From Calditrichales bacterium MX18-03 (lineage in GTDB: Bacteria > Bacillota > Clostridia > Lutisporales > Lutisporaceae): a DNA stretch of 64,000 bases. The DNA lies in assembly GCA_021083345.1 (NCBI GenBank), contig JAJGRE010000001.1:1-64000 (forward strand), in the 5' to 3' direction. The notes below the pieces were generated by a model that did not search any database, was not told where the DNA came from, and was given only the letters and a program-made list of their open reading frames with translations. The translations under genes and the position numbers were made by a program. Positions 38,393 through 47,201 of the stretch are shown here, one piece after another (the stretch's first letter is position 1; each line of letters opens with the position of its first letter).

Positions 38393-39640
38393 ATGAATTT
38401 GGACATCATCCGAGAAGTTGACAGCGAAATTGCCGAATCAGTCCGGCTGGAGCTTCTAAGAGAGCGCAGCAAGATCGAAATGATCGCATCCGAAAACTTT
38501 GCCTCATCTGCCGTCATTGCGGCATTGGGAACCGTTATGACCAACAAGTATGCGGAAGGCTATCCCGGAAAGCGTTACTATGGTGGTTGTGAATATGTAG
38601 ACATCGCAGAAAACATAGCAAGAGATAGATTGAAGAAGATTTTTGGTGCAGATCATGCCAATGTTCAGCCCCATTCGGGATCAAGTGCCAACGAGGCTGT
38701 CTATCTGACAGTTCTGGAGCCCGGCGATACCGTACTGGGAATGGACTTGTCCCACGGCGGCCATCTGACTCATGGCAGTCCCGTCAATATTTCCGGCAAA
38801 TATTTTCAGTTCTCGCACTACGGCGTTTCTAAGGAATCCGGCAGGATCGATTATGAAGCTGTAAGGAAAAAGGCATTGGAGATATCCCCCAAGCTGATCG
38901 TAGCAGGCGCAAGTGCATATCCCAGAATCATCGACTTTGCCGCTTTCAAGGAAATTGCAGAGGAAGCCGGTGCCCTTTTCATGGTCGATATGGCGCATAT
39001 AGCCGGCTTGGTTGCGGCAGGACTTCATCCCAATCCCGTACCTCATGCGGATTTTGTTACGACGACTACCCATAAGACCCTCAGGGGTCCAAGAGGTGGT
39101 GCAATCCTATGCAAGGAGCTTTATGCCAAGGCAATCGACAAATCGGTATTCCCGGGGATGCAAGGGGGTCCGCTTATGAATGTCATTGCTGCCAAAGCCA
39201 TAGCATTTAAAGAAGCAATGACGGAGGATTTCAATACATACCAGAAGCAGGTGGTAAAGAACGCCGCAGTATTGGCGCAGGCACTGACGGATAGAGGCTT
39301 TGACCTGGTATCCGGCGGTACGGACAATCATCTGATGCTTCTGGACCTGAGAAACAAGAATATTACCGGAAAGGACGCCGAGTTCCTATTGGACGAAATC
39401 GGTATCACCACCAACAAAAATGCCATCCCTTATGATCCCACAAGTCCTTTCATTACCAGCGGCATCCGGATCGGTACGCCTGCGGCAACCACCAGAGGCT
39501 TTAAGGAAGCAGAAATGGAAGAAATTGCCGATATCATGGCGGTAGTGATCGAGGATCCGCAAAAGCATGAACAAGCGGCCTCGCGGGTCATGGCTTTGTG
39601 TGATAAACACCCTTTGTATCCTGAGTATAAATACGAATAG
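38393..39640 (+). CDS. glyA: Serine hydroxymethyltransferase
   Basis: PLP enzyme that interconverts serine and glycine with tetrahydrofolate. 415 residues; the PLP-Lys motif is [13 protein letters not shown] (about 222-234), with [20 protein letters not shown] and SGSSANEAV upstream. Normal length. CAGGAGG precedes the ATG. It is a single-gene unit ended by a hairpin terminator. Confidence 0.97.
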   Translation: MNLDIIREVDSEIAESVRLELLRERSKIEMIASENFASSAVIAALGTVMTNKYAEGYPGKRYYGGCEYVDIAENIARDRLKKIFGADHANVQPHSGSSANEAVYLTVLEPGDTVLGMDLSHGGHLTHGSPVNISGKYFQFSHYGVSKESGRIDYEAVRKKALEISPKLIVAGASAYPRIIDFAAFKEIAEEAGALFMVDMAHIAGLVAAGLHPNPVPHADFVTTTTHKTLRGPRGGAILCKELYAKAIDKSVFPGMQGGPLMNVIAAKAIAFKEAMTEDFNTYQKQVVKNAAVLAQALTDRGFDLVSGGTDNHLMLLDLRNKNITGKDAEFLLDEIGITTNKNAIPYDPTSPFITSGIRIGTPAATTRGFKEAEMEEIADIMAVVIEDPQKHEQAASRVMALCDKHPLYPEYKYE

Positions 39641-39666
39641 TTGAAACCCAAACCTTATGTTATAAT

Positions 39667-39706
39667 AAGTATGTTGGACAAATTCTTGTCCGGCATACTT
39701 TTCTTT
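39667..39706 (+). terminator. Terminator after glyA
   Basis: AAGTATG and GGACAA pair with TTGTCC and CATACTT (2-nt mismatch between), loop ATTC, followed by TTCTTTAT. Confidence 0.78.
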
Positions 39707-39749
39707 ATATATGATTCATAAAATTTTCCTTATATAGGATGTGATCAAG

Positions 39750-41168
39750 ATGACGATGAACCTGATATATAAGTCCATCATCGAAACAATTATCAAGAAT
39801 ATCGATATCGGCATCAATGTCGTGGACGACAGCGGCAGAACCATTATATACAATCAGGCCATGGCCGATCTGGAAGGCCTGGACAGCAATGAGGTGATGG
39901 GAAAGAGCATTTTGGAGATATTCCCCAGCTTGACCCCTGAGACCAGTACCATGCTGACTGTCCTTAAGACAAGGAAGCCTATTTATGACCGGTATCAGAC
40001 CTATCTGAACAATAGGGGAAAACAGATAACCACCATCAACAGTACGATTCCCATCATGATTGCGCCGTCAAAGTACGGTGCCCTGGAGATTGCTAAGGAT
40101 ATTACCCAGGTTAAAGAACTTTCGGAAAGAGTGGTATACCTTCAGCAGGAGCTTGCAAATGCAGATCTGGATGATAAGAACCTGAAGGGGTATACCTTTA
40201 AGAACCTTATCGGTGCGGATGAGCGTTTTCTCGATACCATTGAGATTGCCCAAAAAGCGGCCAAGTCGTCTTCCACAGTGCTGGTTTTCGGAGAGACCGG
40301 TACAGGGAAAGAATTGTTCGCACAGAGCATACACAACGAGAGTATCCGGAAAAACAAGCCTTTTATTGCTCAAAACTGTGCCGCGCTGCCGGAATCCCTT
40401 CTGGAAGGCATCCTATTCGGGACGGTAAAGGGTAGTTTTACCGGTGCCATCAACCGACCCGGCTTGTTTGAACAGGCTAACGGCGGAACGCTGCTCCTGG
40501 ATGAGATCAACTCGATGGGCCTGCAGCTGCAGGCAAAGCTATTGAGAGTCCTGCAGGAGAGCTGCGTCCGTAGAATAGGCGGACTGAGCGACGTGCCTGT
40601 GGATGTCAGGATCATCGCAACGACAAATGAAGCGCAATCCGTTATCCTCAACAAAGGGATACTGAGGAAGGATTTGTATTACAGGCTGAATGTCATTTCG
40701 GTCAACATTCCCGCCCTCAGGGAACGAAAAAGCGATATACCGCTTTTGATAGACCATTTTATCAAGAAGTATAATTCCATCCTCAGTAAAGATGTCTGGT
40801 ATATATCCAATGAAGTGAAGGAAGCCTTCCTTCACTATGACTGGCCGGGCAATGTGAGGGAACTGGAAAACCTCATAGAAAGCGCCATCAATATGATCAA
40901 TAAGGGGCATGTCATAAAACCGGAGCATTTTTCCCAGGATGTCTATGGCATTCTCTTTTCCGCCCACAAGCAGAAATACAAGCTGGAGCTTAGTGAGAAC
41001 AAGAACCTGGACCAGGTCCTTGAAGAAGTGGAAAGGTCGCTGATCCTGGATGCGCTGTACAAATGCGGGAACAATATCTCAAAAGCGTCAGAGAATTTGG
41101 GGATCAAGCGCCAAACGCTGCAGCACAAGCTGAAGAAGTACGGTATGAATATGAAGATAGGGGACTGA
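39750..41168 (+). CDS. PAS-containing sigma-54-dependent activator of ornithine catabolism
   Basis: Enhancer-binding protein that uses ATP to open sigma-54 promoters. 472 residues: PAS domain (about 12-110), AAA+ domain with Walker A GETGTGKE at 181-188, the sigma-54 contact loop as GSFTGA at 228-233 (usual GAFTGA), Walker B LLLDEI, and a C-terminal Fis-type helix-turn-helix (about 425-470, ISKASENLGIKRQTLQHKLKKYG). RocR-like layout. It lies directly before the sigma-54 promoter of ord, the likely target. I start at the ATG after AGGATGTGATC; the GTG three codons earlier is within that site. Confidence 0.93.
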   Translation: MTMNLIYKSIIETIIKNIDIGINVVDDSGRTIIYNQAMADLEGLDSNEVMGKSILEIFPSLTPETSTMLTVLKTRKPIYDRYQTYLNNRGKQITTINSTIPIMIAPSKYGALEIAKDITQVKELSERVVYLQQELANADLDDKNLKGYTFKNLIGADERFLDTIEIAQKAAKSSSTVLVFGETGTGKELFAQSIHNESIRKNKPFIAQNCAALPESLLEGILFGTVKGSFTGAINRPGLFEQANGGTLLLDEINSMGLQLQAKLLRVLQESCVRRIGGLSDVPVDVRIIATTNEAQSVILNKGILRKDLYYRLNVISVNIPALRERKSDIPLLIDHFIKKYNSILSKDVWYISNEVKEAFLHYDWPGNVRELENLIESAINMINKGHVIKPEHFSQDVYGILFSAHKQKYKLELSENKNLDQVLEEVERSLILDALYKCGNNISKASENLGIKRQTLQHKLKKYGMNMKIGD

Positions 41169-41190
41169 GCTCAGTTGCCTATCTTTTTTT
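41155..41190 (+). terminator. Terminator of the sigma-54 activator gene
   Basis: AGATAGG pairs with CCTATCT, with an inner ACTGAGCTCAGT palindrome, followed by TTTTTT. The stem overlaps the stop codon. Confidence 0.85.
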
Positions 41191-41299
41191 ATAAAATTAG
41201 CTCTTTTCCGGATGACAATTCAAGCAGTTTTTTAGTCTGTTCATATAAAAGGTATATATATGTAATAATACTCTATCAATATACACAAACTGTCAGTTG

Positions 41300-41323
41300 G
41301 ATATGCAAATATATTTGCATATC
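41300..41323. promoter_or_regulatory. Upstream activator site 1 of the ord operon (24-bp perfect palindrome)
   Basis: A perfect palindrome with core GCAAA-TATA-TTTGC (41305-41318), extended by GATAT on both sides through T-A. It shares GCAAA-N4-TTTGC with two further sites downstream and lies about 240 bp before the -24 element, a normal enhancer distance for sigma-54 activators. Confidence 0.72.
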
Positions 41324-41397
41324 TTCATCCATTTCTCTCATTTTTTTTTAATAGCACCAAAATTTATATTGAAAACAGTGATTTTCGTAATATGCCT

Positions 41398-41411
41398 GCA
41401 AATAATTTTGC
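41398..41411. promoter_or_regulatory. Upstream activator site 2 of the ord operon
   Basis: GCAAA-TAAT-TTTGC, the same inverted repeat and spacing as site 1, centred about 150 bp before the -24 element. Confidence 0.68.
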
Positions 41412-41417
41412 TACAGT

Positions 41418-41431
41418 GCAAAAATGTTTGC
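41418..41431. promoter_or_regulatory. Upstream activator site 3 of the ord operon
   Basis: GCAAA-AATG-TTTGC, centred 20 bp (two helical turns) from site 2. Such in-phase pairs are typical of cooperative activator binding. Confidence 0.68.
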
Positions 41432-41549
41432 TCTAAAATCAAGTTTTTAAATATACAGATAAATGAAATATCAAAATTCAATTTAAAAGAAGTGAGTCAT
41501 TCCAAGGCTTTAGCCGTTTCAACCTTGATATACATATTTATTATTCAGT

Positions 41550-41565
41550 TGGCACGGAGCTTGCT
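41550..41565 (+). promoter_or_regulatory. Sigma-54 (-24/-12) promoter of the ornithine operon
   Basis: TGGCACG-GAGC-TTGCT, a full match to the sigma-54 consensus TGGCACG-N4-TTGCW. It lies 45 nt before the ord ATG, giving a leader of about 34 nt. No sigma-A promoter of similar quality is visible in the 440-nt gap. Confidence 0.92.
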
Positions 41566-41610
41566 ATTAATAAGAATGTCAAATCAATATTATTAGGAGG
41601 GTACTAATTC

Positions 41611-42657
41611 ATGAGAAAAGAAAACGTAAAGGTCATTATCTGGGGCTTAGGCGCGATGGGCAAGGGTATGGCAGAAATGCTCCTGAAGAAAAAGGGTGTT
41701 GATATTGTCGGCGTAGCAGGCAGAGGCGCCAAAATCGGAAAGAGCATGTATGAGTTCCTTGACGTAGAAAGAGGTAACAGACCTGACGTTATCATCGGAT
41801 CACCCGAAGATGTCATCACTGAAAAGGCTGCAGACGTCGTTCTCTGCTGCACCGATTCCTTTACCAAAAACGCATTTGATAAGATAAAATTCGTGTTGGA
41901 AAAGAAAATCAACGTGGTTTCCAGCGCAGAAGAAATGGCATATCCGATGGCACAGGAACCGGAGCTTGCTAAAGCGTTGGACCTGATCGCCAAGGAAAAC
42001 GGCGTAACTGTTCTGGGAACAGGCATCAACCCGGGCTTGATGATGGACTTGCTTGTTGTTATATTCACAGGCGCTTGTGAAGAAGTTGAGCATATTACGG
42101 CAAGAAGAGTCAACAGCTTGTCACCTTTCGGACCTGCTGTTATGGAAGAGCAGGGTATCGGTATCACAGTTGACGAATTCAAAGAAGGCGTCAAGACCGG
42201 TAAACTGGCAGGACATGTCGGATTTGAAGAATCCATCAATATGATCGCTGACGCTATCGGCTGGAAGGTCGAGAAAGTGGAAACATCCATGGAGCCTATC
42301 GTTACAGAAGTTGACAGAAAGTCACCCTATGGCTTTGCAAAGGCAGGAGATGTTGCCGGCTGCGCCATGAGGGGCTTCGGCTATGTAGACGGACAGCTCA
42401 AGATAGAAATGGATCATCCGCAGCAGATCGAGCCGCATCTTGCAGGCGTTGAGACTGGCGACTATGTTATCATAAAGGGTACTCCCAATGTCAATATGGC
42501 CAACAACCCCGAGATTCCAGGCGGAATCGGAACCATCGCAATGTGCGTCAACATGATTCCTCATGTTATCAACGCAAGAGCAGGTCTCAAGACAATGCTC
42601 GACCTGCCGGTGCCGAGAGCCATCATGGGCGACATGAGAGCCATGATCGAAGAATAA
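41611..42657 (+). CDS. ord: 2,4-Diaminopentanoate dehydrogenase
   Basis: NAD(P)-dependent oxidative deamination of 2,4-diaminopentanoate to 2-amino-4-ketopentanoate in ornithine fermentation. 348 residues: N-terminal Rossmann motif GLGAMGKGMAEMLLKKKG (about 10-27), dihydrodipicolinate-reductase-like fold, and a catalytic part with GTGINPGLMMDL. TAGGAGGG lies before the ATG. First gene of the sigma-54-driven operon. A 207-nt structured gap follows before ortA. Confidence 0.94.
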   Translation: MRKENVKVIIWGLGAMGKGMAEMLLKKKGVDIVGVAGRGAKIGKSMYEFLDVERGNRPDVIIGSPEDVITEKAADVVLCCTDSFTKNAFDKIKFVLEKKINVVSSAEEMAYPMAQEPELAKALDLIAKENGVTVLGTGINPGLMMDLLVVIFTGACEEVEHITARRVNSLSPFGPAVMEEQGIGITVDEFKEGVKTGKLAGHVGFEESINMIADAIGWKVEKVETSMEPIVTEVDRKSPYGFAKAGDVAGCAMRGFGYVDGQLKIEMDHPQQIEPHLAGVETGDYVIIKGTPNVNMANNPEIPGGIGTIAMCVNMIPHVINARAGLKTMLDLPVPRAIMGDMRAMIEE

Positions 42658-42671
42658 TAGTATGATGTGAG

Positions 42672-42814
42672 AGGGACGTGGTATAGGATGAAACCGTATG
42701 GCCATGTCCCTTTCAGAGTAAAAATGAACCGATAGAAAATCACCGTGTGGGTTTTCCGCACCGGCAAAAGGCCGCTGTCCAACAAGACGGCCAGGGTTAT
42801 GTGAATGGGATCGG
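42672..42814 (+). ncRNA. Structured intercistronic RNA between ord and ortA
   Basis: A 10-bp stem AGGGACGTGG/CCATGTCCCT (42672-42711) is followed by a closed domain: CCGAT (42729-42733) pairs with ATCGG (42810-42814) around two hairpins, GTGTGG-gtttt-CCGCAC (42745-42761) and GGCC..GTC/GAC..GGCC (42770-42792), like a three-way junction. There is no credible coding frame with a ribosome site here, and the next ATG is ortA at 42865. No T-run ends it. Candidate riboswitch, processing or stability element; class not recognised. Confidence 0.5.
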
Positions 42815-42864
42815 AGCCTGCTGGAGCCCATACAGGTGGTTATATCATATATAAGGAGTGTAAC

Positions 42865-43179
42865 ATGATGGGTGCAGCGAAAAAAGGTGACTGGGTACAG
42901 ATTCACCAGGTTGTATTCAAGCCGGAAGAGAGGGCGCCTCAGGTACCGGAAGACACGAAGCGCGTCGCACTGGAACTGTGGGTCAAGGGTTATGCGCTGC
43001 ATGACGCGGAGGCCGGGCAGGAGGTTCTAGTGGAGACCGTTACCGGCAGAAAAGTCAAGGGTGAATTGATCGAAGTGAACCCAAGATACACACATGATTT
43101 TGGCGACTTCGTACCGGAGCTTCTCAAAATCGACAAGCAGCTTAAAGAATTCCTCTACGGAGGTGCGGACAATGAATAG
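42865..43179 (+). CDS. ortA: 2-Amino-4-ketopentanoate thiolase, alpha subunit
   Basis: Small subunit of the PLP-dependent thiolase that cleaves 2-amino-4-ketopentanoate with CoA to acetyl-CoA and D-alanine. 104 residues, normal for OrtA; starts MMGAAKKGDWVQIHQVV and contains KPEERAPQVPEDTK. AAGGAGTG precedes the first of two adjacent ATG codons. The last 8 nt overlap ortB, indicating translational coupling of the two subunits. Confidence 0.93.
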   Translation: MMGAAKKGDWVQIHQVVFKPEERAPQVPEDTKRVALELWVKGYALHDAEAGQEVLVETVTGRKVKGELIEVNPRYTHDFGDFVPELLKIDKQLKEFLYGGADNE

Positions 43180-44593
43180 GGACTTATCTTATGCAGCAGT
43201 GATGGGAAGAAAAAATGAAATCATGAAACAGGCGATCGGAATCGACTATAGTGTATTCGAATCCGGCAGCATCGCCTTCGATTATGAAAGAATGATGCGG
43301 GAAGCCGGCTATACACTGGAAGAGATTCAGGAAATCCAATCCAGCACTTCCGTCGGCAATACACCCATCATAGAACTTAGAAACCTGACTGCCCTGGCAA
43401 GGAAATTTGCTCCCAAAGGCAAAGGCGCCAGGATTTTTATAAAGGATGAGGCATGCAATCCATCGGGTAGTTTTAAAGCAAGACGGGCTGCCAACGCCGT
43501 ATACCACGCTAAAAAGCATGGCTATAAGGGCGTCATAGCGGCAACCAGCGGCAACTATGGCGCTGCAGTCGCTTCACAGGCTGCGATGCGGGGATTGAAA
43601 TGTATCATCGTGCAGGAATGTTACGACAGCAAAATGATCGGCCAGCCCGAAATACTGGAAAAGCAGAGAGCATGCGAAGCTTATGGGGCGGAAGTCGTAC
43701 AGCTGTCAGTCGGTCCGGAGCTGTTCTACACCTTCCTAACCCTGCTGGAAGACACCGGATACTTCAATGCGTCGCTCTATACGCCCTTCGGCATTGCCGG
43801 CGTGGAAACACTGGGCTACGAGCTGGCGATTCAATTTCGTGAAAAGGTGGGAAAGGACCCCGACAAGGTTGTGGTCACTCACGCCGGCGGCGGTAATGTG
43901 ACAGGAACAGCTAGAGGGCTGATCAAAGCCGGTGCTGAGGGTGTTGAAGTCGTTGGCGCAAGTGTTGATCTATCCGGACTGCACATGGCATCCGATACGG
44001 ATTTCAACAGAAAGTCCTTTACCACAGGCCATACCGGTTTCGGTATCCCTTTTGCTACCTGGCCTGACAGAGCTGATGTTCCAAGGAATGCCGCAAGACC
44101 GCTCCGGTATCTGGACCGGTACGTACTGGTCAGACAAGGCGAGGTCTTCTATATGACGGAAGCACTGTCAGTGCTGGAAGGTCTGGAACGAGGCCCGGCA
44201 GGCAATACGTCTCTTACGGCAGCCTTCATGCTGGCCCAGGAAATGGATGAGGATCAGATCATCGTCGTGCAGGAAACTGAGTACACCGGTGCCGGAAAGC
44301 ACCCGCTGCCGCAGCTCAGCTTTGCAAAGAAGAACGGCATCGAAATCCTTTTCGGCAACCCCGATACCGAGATGCCGGGTAAAAACATCGTGTTCCCTGA
44401 AGATCCTTCCATGATCAAAGTAAGAGACTTCGATCTGGATAAAGCCAGAACGTCCTATATAAAGAACTGCATCACAAACAACAAGGTATCCGAGGTTACG
44501 AAGGAAGATTTAGAGTTCCTTGCAGCAGATACCAAGACGGATGAAAGGTTTGTGCTGAATATCCTTACTGAGTTAGGCGTTAAAGTGAAATAA
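43172..44593 (+). CDS. ortB: 2-Amino-4-ketopentanoate thiolase, beta subunit
   Basis: Catalytic PLP subunit of the thiolase. 473 residues from the ATG behind GGAGGTG inside ortA; the open frame extends further upstream but that part is ortA sequence. Fold-type II PLP enzyme related to threonine synthase: PLP lysine in NPSGSFKARRAANAVYHAKK, phosphate loop TSGNYGAAVASQ and AGGGNVTGTARG. The stop is followed 36 nt later by oraS. Confidence 0.95.
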   Translation: MNRDLSYAAVMGRKNEIMKQAIGIDYSVFESGSIAFDYERMMREAGYTLEEIQEIQSSTSVGNTPIIELRNLTALARKFAPKGKGARIFIKDEACNPSGSFKARRAANAVYHAKKHGYKGVIAATSGNYGAAVASQAAMRGLKCIIVQECYDSKMIGQPEILEKQRACEAYGAEVVQLSVGPELFYTFLTLLEDTGYFNASLYTPFGIAGVETLGYELAIQFREKVGKDPDKVVVTHAGGGNVTGTARGLIKAGAEGVEVVGASVDLSGLHMASDTDFNRKSFTTGHTGFGIPFATWPDRADVPRNAARPLRYLDRYVLVRQGEVFYMTEALSVLEGLERGPAGNTSLTAAFMLAQEMDEDQIIVVQETEYTGAGKHPLPQLSFAKKNGIEILFGNPDTEMPGKNIVFPEDPSMIKVRDFDLDKARTSYIKNCITNNKVSEVTKEDLEFLAADTKTDERFVLNILTELGVKVK

Positions 44594-44629
44594 TCCTTTT
44601 TGATAATGAATGAATATGGAGGTATATGT

Positions 44630-44980
44630 ATGAAGCGTGCGGATGATTATGAAGTAAGAAGACAGCACTTGAAGGATATGACCGACGAAGAGCTGAAGCA
44701 GAGGTTCTGGGAGTTGGCAGAGAAGATTGTTGAGCCCATGCTGGAGCTGGGTTACAAGAATACTACCCCTTCCGTCGAACGAAGTGTACTGCTCAGAATG
44801 GGTTTCTCCAGCCTTGAAGTAAAGCCCATCGTTGACGGTGTTATAAAGAAAGGCTTGATGAGCAAAGGTGCAGGTAATGTGGTCTGGCGCCTCTCTAAGA
44901 AGCTGGGCATCTCTGTAAGAGAAGCAGGTGTAGGCCTTGCTGACGGCAAATACTGGGACGATGTCGACGGATTGTTTTAA
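44630..44980 (+). CDS. oraS: D-ornithine 4,5-aminomutase S subunit
   Basis: Small subunit of the B12/PLP enzyme that moves the 5-amino group of D-ornithine to C4. 116 residues starts MKRADDYEVRRQHLKDMTDEEL; the block GYKNTTPSVERSVLLRMGFSS is characteristic. ATGGAGGT lies before this ATG, so the upstream in-frame ATG codons are not used. oraE begins 16 nt later. Confidence 0.94.
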   Translation: MKRADDYEVRRQHLKDMTDEELKQRFWELAEKIVEPMLELGYKNTTPSVERSVLLRMGFSSLEVKPIVDGVIKKGLMSKGAGNVVWRLSKKLGISVREAGVGLADGKYWDDVDGLF

Positions 44981-44996
44981 GAAGGAGGGGAATTAG

Positions 44997-47201
44997 ATGA
45001 AATTAGATTCAAACAAGAAGCTTGATATAAAAGAATTGTTAAAGGACCTTGACAGCTACAGACCCAAGAGACGCGGCTGGCATTGGAGAGAAGGAAGAAA
45101 CGAAGTCAGAACCGTGGGAGACTTTGAATTCCATCAGACTTCGGAAGGCTTAAAAAACTCTATTCCGCTTCCGGGAAGCCGTGGCTTTCATTATATCGAC
45201 CCACAGCCCGACTGCGTCGTCACTACAGAAATCGCATCCGGCAGATTCGAAGATGACGTTAGAAGAATGAGAATGGCGGCGTGGCACGGTGCAGACCATA
45301 TCATGGTCATCAGAACCGCAGGTCAATCCCATATAGACTCCCTGATCGAAGGAACAACACAAGGTATCGGTGGTATTGCAGTTACCAGAAAACAGTGCAG
45401 AGCGTCAAGAAAAGCCCTTGATATGATTGAAGAGGAAGTAGGCAGAGAAATCAACTTCCATTCCTATATCTCCGGTGTTGCAGGCCCGGATATCGCTGTT
45501 ATGTTTGCAGAAGAAGGCATCAACGGCGCACACCAGGACCCGCAGTACAATGTCCTTTACAGAAATGTCAACATGGTAAGAAGCTTCACGGATGCTTGTG
45601 AAGCGAAAAAGATCATGGCATGGGCCGACATGCTGCAGATCGACGGTGCGCACAACGCCAATGCGACGGCCATGAAAGCCTGGAAGGTCAGGCCTGAGCT
45701 TATGGTACAACATGGAATAAATAGTATATTCTCAAGAAAGGTCGGTATCAAACCTGAGAATATAGCACTTTCAACGGTTCCGCCCACTGCACCTCCAGCA
45801 CCCTGCATGAGAATCGACCTGCCTTATGCAGTAGCACTGAGAGACCTCTTCTCTGAATACAAGATGAGAGCACAACAGCATACAAAATATATGGAATCTG
45901 ACATGAGGGAAGCAACGGTTACCCATACAATGAACCTCATGATTTCAAGACTGACCAGCGCCGACGTACAGTCAACCATTACGCCGGACGAAGGCAGAAA
46001 CGTGCCGTGGCATTACAACAACATCGCTGCTCTGATGACAACCAAGCAGGCTATGAACGGTATGGACGGCCTGAAGGAAATGGTCAAGCTGGACAGGGAA
46101 GGGCCTCTTGGCACTGAAGTCAGAGAGCTTAAAGAGAGAGCCATCCTCTTCATGGAAGAAATGCTTGAAGTCGGCGGATACTTTAAAGCAGTTGAAAGCG
46201 GCTTCTTTATCGACAGCGGTTACTATCCTGAAAGAAACGGCGACGGCATACCGAGACAGATCGACGGCGGTATCGGCGTTGGCATGATATTTGAAAGGGA
46301 TAAAGATTACTTTGCGCCTGTATCCGTTCACTACGGCTATAACAATATCCCCGCCGAGCTCAATGGAAAAGCTTCTGCAGCAATAGGCGGAGATACTTTC
46401 GAAGATCCATCCAAAATTGTTTATGTCGATGAGCTGGATGAATTTGATAACGTCAATACAAGACTGAAGGAAGTTGAAAAGTATTACGATACAAACCTGG
46501 TTAAACCGGAAGTCGAGTGGAGAGCGGACGGTATCGTGTGCACAACGATATTCCTTCCTCTGGATGAAAGAACAGCTGAATTTGCAGCAATCAAATGCGG
46601 TGAAAAGCTTGGCCTTGAGGATGTGACAGTCGTTCACAAGCAGGTCCTGCATCCGTCGGAAGGGACTTATGTTGAGATAAAGGGAAAAGTCAAGTTTGAT
46701 ATCAATATCGACGAGCTTGTCATACCAGAAAAAGTACCGGTGCTTTCAGAGGAAGAAATAAGAGACGACATCGCTGTAAGACCTTTATTCGTCGTTGCAG
46801 CCACGGTCGGCCAGGACGAACACTCCGTCGGCCTTAAGGAAACCCTGGATATCAAGCACGGCGGAATCGAAAAATACGGTGTAAAATACCTGTATCTGGG
46901 TACTTCATGCCCGGTAGAAAAGCTTGTTGACGCAGCAATCGAGACAAACGCTGACGCCATACTTGCCAGTACGATCATTACTCATGATGATGTCCACGTC
47001 AAGAATATGAGAAAGCTCCATGAGCTTTGCATCGAGAAAGGTATTCGGGACAGAATCATCATCTGCTGCGGTGGCACTCAGGTAACCAATGAAATAGCCA
47101 AGGAAGCAGGAATGGACGCAGGCTTCGGCAGAGGAACAAAAGGCATAGATGTAGCCAGCTTCATGGTTAAGAGAAGAAGGGAAATGCAGAATGAAAATTA
47201 A
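44997..47201 (+). CDS. oraE: D-ornithine 4,5-aminomutase E subunit
   Basis: Large subunit that binds adenosylcobalamin and PLP. 734 residues: TIM-barrel region with the PHPD-like Cys/Asp-rich core (about 60-430) and a C-terminal Rossmann-like B12 domain (about 590-734). The cobalamin motif D607-E-H609-S-V-G612 is present and K620 lies eleven residues after the His, the same spacing as His618 and PLP Lys629 of the studied C. sticklandii enzyme. Length matches. Its 3' end overlaps the MutL-like gene by 11 nt. Confidence 0.96.
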   Translation: MKLDSNKKLDIKELLKDLDSYRPKRRGWHWREGRNEVRTVGDFEFHQTSEGLKNSIPLPGSRGFHYIDPQPDCVVTTEIASGRFEDDVRRMRMAAWHGADHIMVIRTAGQSHIDSLIEGTTQGIGGIAVTRKQCRASRKALDMIEEEVGREINFHSYISGVAGPDIAVMFAEEGINGAHQDPQYNVLYRNVNMVRSFTDACEAKKIMAWADMLQIDGAHNANATAMKAWKVRPELMVQHGINSIFSRKVGIKPENIALSTVPPTAPPAPCMRIDLPYAVALRDLFSEYKMRAQQHTKYMESDMREATVTHTMNLMISRLTSADVQSTITPDEGRNVPWHYNNIAALMTTKQAMNGMDGLKEMVKLDREGPLGTEVRELKERAILFMEEMLEVGGYFKAVESGFFIDSGYYPERNGDGIPRQIDGGIGVGMIFERDKDYFAPVSVHYGYNNIPAELNGKASAAIGGDTFEDPSKIVYVDELDEFDNVNTRLKEVEKYYDTNLVKPEVEWRADGIVCTTIFLPLDERTAEFAAIKCGEKLGLEDVTVVHKQVLHPSEGTYVEIKGKVKFDINIDELVIPEKVPVLSEEEIRDDIAVRPLFVVAATVGQDEHSVGLKETLDIKHGGIEKYGVKYLYLGTSCPVEKLVDAAIETNADAILASTIITHDDVHVKNMRKLHELCIEKGIRDRIIICCGGTQVTNEIAKEAGMDAGFGRGTKGIDVASFMVKRRREMQNEN

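Noticed and set aside
41297-41596. 99-codon open frame in the gap between the sigma-54 activator and ord
   Set aside because: No ribosome site, very AT-rich composition, and it runs over the three activator sites and the sigma-54 promoter, which explain the segment better.
42672-42814. Cobalamin riboswitch between ord and ortA
   Set aside because: Words such as GCTGTCC and GAAAATC recall cobalamin leaders, but the order is wrong and the B12 box GCCACTG is missing.
43094-43171. Upstream extension of ortB
   Set aside because: The extra codons lie inside ortA in another frame; the ATG behind GGAGGTG gives the normal OrtB length.
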